DNA of 64,000 bases. Source: Eretmocerus hayati (lineage: Eukaryota > Arthropoda > Insecta > Hymenoptera > Aphelinidae). Below are positions 63,874 to 64,000 of this stretch, in pieces; the stretch's first letter is position 1; each line of letters opens with the position of its first letter. The notes beneath the pieces are model-generated. The model saw only the letters and a program-made list of their open reading frames with translations, did not search any database and was not told the DNA's origin. Made by a program: the position numbers and the translations under genes. The stretch lies in the NCBI GenBank assembly GCA_029851415.1, contig CM056742.1:13371736-13435735 (forward strand). The letters run 5' to 3'.

Positions 63874-63951
63874 GAGCTGTCGACATATCGAAAAATCGAT
63901 TAATCAAATTTGCACCTTGCCCGAGTATCCAAGATTTTTTTTGGAATCTGT

Positions 63952-63957
63952 AATAAA
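63952..63957 (+). terminator. Polyadenylation signal AATAAA of the elongase gene
   Basis: A canonical hexamer about 80 bases after the TGA stop (63871-63873), followed by A-rich sequence. Confidence 0.7.
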
Positions 63958-64000
63958 AAGAAAAAAATTTCATATACAGATTTTGTCAATTCTCTAACAA

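Noticed and set aside
1..64000. CRISPR arrays, operons, rRNA or viral insertions
   Set aside because: None seen. Repeats are inverted or diverged tandem, genes are spliced, and no viral protein signature was recognised.

Overview
The window is animal nuclear DNA, almost certainly from an insect. Introns carry canonical GT/AG borders, coding density is low, the sequence is AT-rich, and many transposon-derived inverted repeats are present. The odorant receptor carries the GLWPY motif in its N-terminal region, a feature I associate with Hymenoptera. That makes a wasp, bee or sawfly relative the best guess, but no single feature proves it.

Three host genes can be assembled exon by exon with every splice phase agreeing. 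(1) Minus strand, 3154 down to the left edge: the 5' half of a Cys-loop ligand-gated chloride channel subunit of the insect pHCl-2/CG7589/CG6927-like group. Five exons give a signal peptide and the extracellular domain up to the Cys-loop, and the rest lies beyond the window. (2) Plus strand, 8465-21914: a complete nine-exon insect odorant receptor of 408 residues. Three of its introns hold large mobile elements. (3) Plus strand, 59209-63873: a complete six-exon, 322-residue ELOVL4-type very-long-chain fatty acid elongase with a poly(A) signal.

Between and inside these genes are repeats. They include a full-length RTE-like non-LTR retrotransposon with an uninterrupted 1033-residue ORF (antisense, in receptor intron 7), a 2.4-kb element with about 430-bp terminal inverted repeats (receptor intron 3), a 1.2-kb foldback (receptor intron 4), and a 789-bp near-perfect palindrome. 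There are also two copies of an ~830-bp TA-flanked family, a TA-flanked element full of tandem GGTACCG-type repeats with a pogo-like MITE inserted in it, and a dispersed hairpin family built around CCCGAGCCGCAGGCGAGGG with about nine copies. Two tandem arrays and several microsatellites complete the list. The stretch 21.9-59.2 kb shows no gene I can support beyond weak candidates.

The three genes are not functionally linked (ion channel, chemoreceptor, lipid elongase). No multi-gene system is visible. The most unusual content is the number and variety of long inverted repeats and the repeat load carried by an intact receptor gene.
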